From an uncultured Phenylobacterium sp. (GTDB lineage: Bacteria; Pseudomonadota; Alphaproteobacteria; Caulobacterales; Caulobacteraceae), in NCBI GenBank assembly GCA_945952355.1, contig CAMFIW010000025.1:1-13501 (forward strand): 13,501 nt of DNA. The letters run 5' to 3'. Both the position numbers and the translations under genes were made by a program. Positions 11,543-13,501 of this stretch are shown in pieces. Under the pieces are notes generated by a model, which worked only from the letters and a program-made list of their open reading frames with translations, was not told the DNA's origin and made no database searches. How positions within the stretch are numbered: position 1 is the first letter of the stretch; the number at the start of each line of letters is the position of its first letter.

Positions 11543-13282
11543 ATGACCTATCGCGCGCCCCTGAAGAGCCTGGCCCTGGCGCTGAAGACCGCCGGCCACC
11601 CCGCCCTGGTGGGCCAGGCCTTCGCCGATCTGGACGAGGACACCGTGGCCGCGGTGCTGGAGAGCGCCGGCGCCTTCGCCGAGAACGAGCTCGCCCCGCT
11701 GAACCGGGCCGGCGACACGGTCGGCGCCAAGTACGAGAACGGCAAGGTGACCGCGGCGCCCGGCTTCGCCGACGCCTACCAGGCCTTCGTGGTCCAGGGC
11801 TGGAACTCGCTGTCGGCTGATCCAGAGCATGGCGGCCAGGGCCTGACCAAGGCCATGGAGCTGTCGGTGTTCGAGATGGTGCACGCGTCGAACATGGCCT
11901 TCGGCCTGTGCCCGATGCTGACCCAGGGCGCGATCGAGGCGCTGGACCTGCACGGGACCGAGCGCCAGAAGCGGCTGGTGCTGCCGAAGCTGGTGACCGG
12001 CGAATGGACCGGCACCATGAACCTGACCGAGCCGCAGGCGGGCTCGGACCTGGCGGCGGTGACCACGCGGGCCGAGCCGGACGGCCAGGGCGGCTGGAAG
12101 CTCTACGGCCAGAAGATCTTCATCACCTGGGGCGATCACGACGCGGCGGAGAACATCTGCCACCTCGTGCTGGCGCGGACCCCGGACGCGCCGGCGGGCG
12201 TGAAGGGCATCAGTCTGTTCCTGACCACCAAGAAGGTGGTGAACGACGACGGCTCTCTGGGCTCGCTGAACGACCTGCGGCCCGGTTCGATCGAGCACAA
12301 GCTGGGCATCCACGGATCGCCCACCTGCGTGATGCTGTTCGAAGGCGCCCAGGCCGAGCTGGTCGGCGAACTGAACAACGGCATCGCCCATATGTTCGTG
12401 ATGATGAACGCCGCGCGCCTGCAGGTGGGCGTCCAGGGCGTGGCGATCGCCGAGCGGGCGCTGCAGCAGGCGCTGGCCTTCAGCCAGGAGCGCAAGCAGG
12501 GGCGGGCGATCTGGGGCGGCGACAACATCTTCGGCCACCCGGACGTGCGGCGGATGCTGACCCTGATGCGGGCCAAGGTGGAGGCGGCGCGGGCGATCTG
12601 CCTGACCACCGGCGTGCTGGCCGATCTCGGCAAGCGGGCGGCAAGCGAGGCCGAACGCGCCGTGGCCAAGGCGCGGCAGGAGCTGCTGACCCCGATCGCC
12701 AAGGCCTGGTCGACCGATGTGGGGGTCGAGGTCGCCTCGCTGGGCGTGCAGGTGCACGGCGGCATGGGCTTCATCGAGGAGACCGGCGCGGCCCAGCACT
12801 ATCGCGACGCCCGTATCGCCCCGATCTACGAAGGCACCAACGGTATCCAGGCGATGGACCTGGCGGGCCGGAAGCTGTCGATGCAGGACGGCGCGGTGAT
12901 GGACGCCCTGTGCGCCGAGATGCACGCCACGGCCGAGGTGCTGAAGGGCTCCGCCGGCCTGGAGAGCGTCGGCGATCGGCTGGACGCAGGGGTCGCGGCC
13001 CTGGAGCGGGCCACGGATTGGATGCTGGGCCACAAGGGGCCGGACGCGCTCTCGGGCGCCACGGCCTATCTGAGACTGGCCGGCGACGTGATCGGCGGCT
13101 GGATGCTGGGCCAGCAGGCGCTGGAAGTGGCCGGGGCGGCGGACGACTGGTCGAAGGGCCGCGCGGCGCTGGCCCGGGTCTATGCGGCCCAGGTGCTGGC
13201 CCAGGCCTCCGGCGTGGCCGACGGCGTCATGGCCGGCGGCGCGGACCTGGAGGCCATGAGCGCCGAGGCGCTGGCGGGGTAG
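11543..13282 (+). CDS. Acyl-CoA dehydrogenase, DmdC-like long form
   Basis: A 579-aa flavoprotein, longer than classical 380-aa acyl-CoA dehydrogenases because of an N-terminal extension (MTYRAPLKSLALALKTAG) and an additional C-terminal domain. This is the architecture of the family that includes 3-methylmercaptopropionyl-CoA dehydrogenase DmdC. Motifs are MNLTEPQAGSDLAAV (159-173, FAD/substrate loop), KIFITWGDHD (191-200), GVQVHGGMGFIEET (401-414), and RIAPIYEGTNGIQAMDLAGRK, which holds the probable catalytic base Glu430. The family oxidises an acyl-CoA to the 2-enoyl-CoA and passes electrons to electron-transfer flavoprotein. The chain length is unknown, and DMSP metabolism should not be assumed. 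The start ATG at 11543 follows GGAGAG. No fatty-acid oxidation partner is visible downstream. Confidence 0.93.
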   Translation: MTYRAPLKSLALALKTAGHPALVGQAFADLDEDTVAAVLESAGAFAENELAPLNRAGDTVGAKYENGKVTAAPGFADAYQAFVVQGWNSLSADPEHGGQGLTKAMELSVFEMVHASNMAFGLCPMLTQGAIEALDLHGTERQKRLVLPKLVTGEWTGTMNLTEPQAGSDLAAVTTRAEPDGQGGWKLYGQKIFITWGDHDAAENICHLVLARTPDAPAGVKGISLFLTTKKVVNDDGSLGSLNDLRPGSIEHKLGIHGSPTCVMLFEGAQAELVGELNNGIAHMFVMMNAARLQVGVQGVAIAERALQQALAFSQERKQGRAIWGGDNIFGHPDVRRMLTLMRAKVEAARAICLTTGVLADLGKRAASEAERAVAKARQELLTPIAKAWSTDVGVEVASLGVQVHGGMGFIEETGAAQHYRDARIAPIYEGTNGIQAMDLAGRKLSMQDGAVMDALCAEMHATAEVLKGSAGLESVGDRLDAGVAALERATDWMLGHKGPDALSGATAYLRLAGDVIGGWMLGQQALEVAGAADDWSKGRAALARVYAAQVLAQASGVADGVMAGGADLEAMSAEALAG

Positions 13283-13317
13283 ACTTCTCCCCGCCGGTCC
13301 CCGCGGCTCAGCATTCT

Positions 13318-13347
13318 TGCCCTCGCCCCGCTTGCGGCGAGAGGGCA
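13318..13347. terminator. Hairpin between convergent genes, single-arm version of the palindromic repeat
   Basis: TGCCCTCGCC and GGCGAGAGGGCA pair around CCGCTTGC, with a two-base irregularity, 36 bases after the acyl-CoA dehydrogenase stop and 32 bases from the convergent receiver gene. Its CCTCGCCCCGCTTGCGGCGAGAGG core resembles one arm of the longer palindromes at 3931-4098 and 10370-10510. No T-run follows on either strand, so it is not a canonical rho-independent terminator. It may still mark or protect mRNA 3' ends. Confidence 0.45.
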
Positions 13348-13378
13348 ATGAGCTCTTGAGCGCTGCCGAGGGCCGGCC

Positions 13379-13501
13379 CTAGCTCGCGAGGGCTTCGGCG
13401 TCTTCGGCTTCGGCGAGAATGCGGGCGATCTCGCCAAGCAGGGCGCTGACGGCGATAGGCTTGGCGACGACGCCGTTCATGCCGGCGGCGCGGTAGGCGG
13501 C
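13379..13501 (-). CDS. Response-regulator receiver domain, C-terminal 40 residues only
   Basis: The reading frame enters from the right edge and ends at TAG (13381-13379). The last 40 codons begin AAYRAAGMNGVVAKPIAVSA and end EDAEALAS. The RAAGMNGVVAKPI segment is the typical end of a CheY-like receiver domain: the conserved Lys-Pro pair is the phosphorylation-linked lysine on beta-5, followed by the final helix LLGEIARIL. The protein stops shortly after the receiver, so it is either a single-domain response regulator or, often for this style of ending, a hybrid histidine kinase with a C-terminal receiver. The N-terminal part is needed to decide. It is convergent with the acyl-CoA dehydrogenase gene. 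Confidence 0.8.
   Translation of the reverse strand, partial: AAYRAAGMNGVVAKPIAVSALLGEIARILAEAEDAEALAS

Noticed and set aside
13369..13380. Perfect palindrome AGGGCCGGCCCT overlapping the receiver gene stop codon as an operator
   Set aside because: Twelve-base GC palindromes are common by chance at this base composition, and its position at a gene end gives no regulatory context.

Overview
The window is very GC-rich DNA with the long antisense open frames typical of such genomes. Gene content and motif style point to an alphaproteobacterium, plausibly a Caulobacterales relative (Caulobacter/Phenylobacterium-like). The clues are a CobO/CobC/CobP-type cobalamin set, a DmdC-like acyl-CoA dehydrogenase, and promoter candidates resembling the Caulobacter TTGaCgS-N10-14-GCTANAWC form. 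That placement is inference; there is no rRNA or other marker in the window.

Left half (1-6397, minus strand): a cobalamin acquisition operon. In transcription order it holds a cobalamin riboswitch (6212-6397), a BtuB-like TonB-dependent receptor (4125-6053), an L-threonine-O-3-phosphate decarboxylase CobD/CobC (2934-3929), the corrinoid adenosyltransferase CobO (2326-2937), a BtuF-like periplasmic binding protein (1490-2329, TTG start), a BtuC-like FecCD permease (181-1164) and a BtuD-like ATPase that runs off the left edge (1-184). Several junctions are stop/start overlaps. Two intergenic repeats sit inside the operon: a 305-bp MITE-like element with 38-bp inverted ends between btuF and btuC, and a 168-bp double-hairpin palindrome between btuB and cobD. 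A promoter candidate (TTGACG-N17-TAATGG) would start transcription almost exactly at the riboswitch P1 stem. The leader after the aptamer contains complementary segments that could act as a ligand-controlled translational switch.

Middle (6451-8666, plus strand): divergent from the operon are cobU/cobP (adenosylcobinamide kinase/guanylyltransferase), a TetR-family regulator that looks leaderless, and an exported beta-lactamase-fold serine hydrolase.

8681-10510: a second, smaller copy of the CCACGAAAAACACGAA-type repeat, then a minus-strand pair made of a cytoplasmic NylB-like serine hydrolase and a 108-aa exported small protein. A second double-hairpin palindrome follows.

Right end (10543-13501): 2-dehydro-3-deoxygalactonokinase (dgoK, TTG start) and a 579-aa acyl-CoA dehydrogenase on the plus strand. 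A convergent hairpin follows, then the last 40 codons of a minus-strand receiver-domain protein cut by the window edge.

Together the operon and cobU describe corrinoid import across both membranes, adenosylation, synthesis of the aminopropanol-phosphate linker and activation of adenosylcobinamide. The corrin-ring, CbiB/CobS and lower-ligand steps are not in this window. I found no defence system, prophage, CRISPR array, tRNA or rRNA. The most novel-looking material is regulatory and repeat structure rather than a new protein system.
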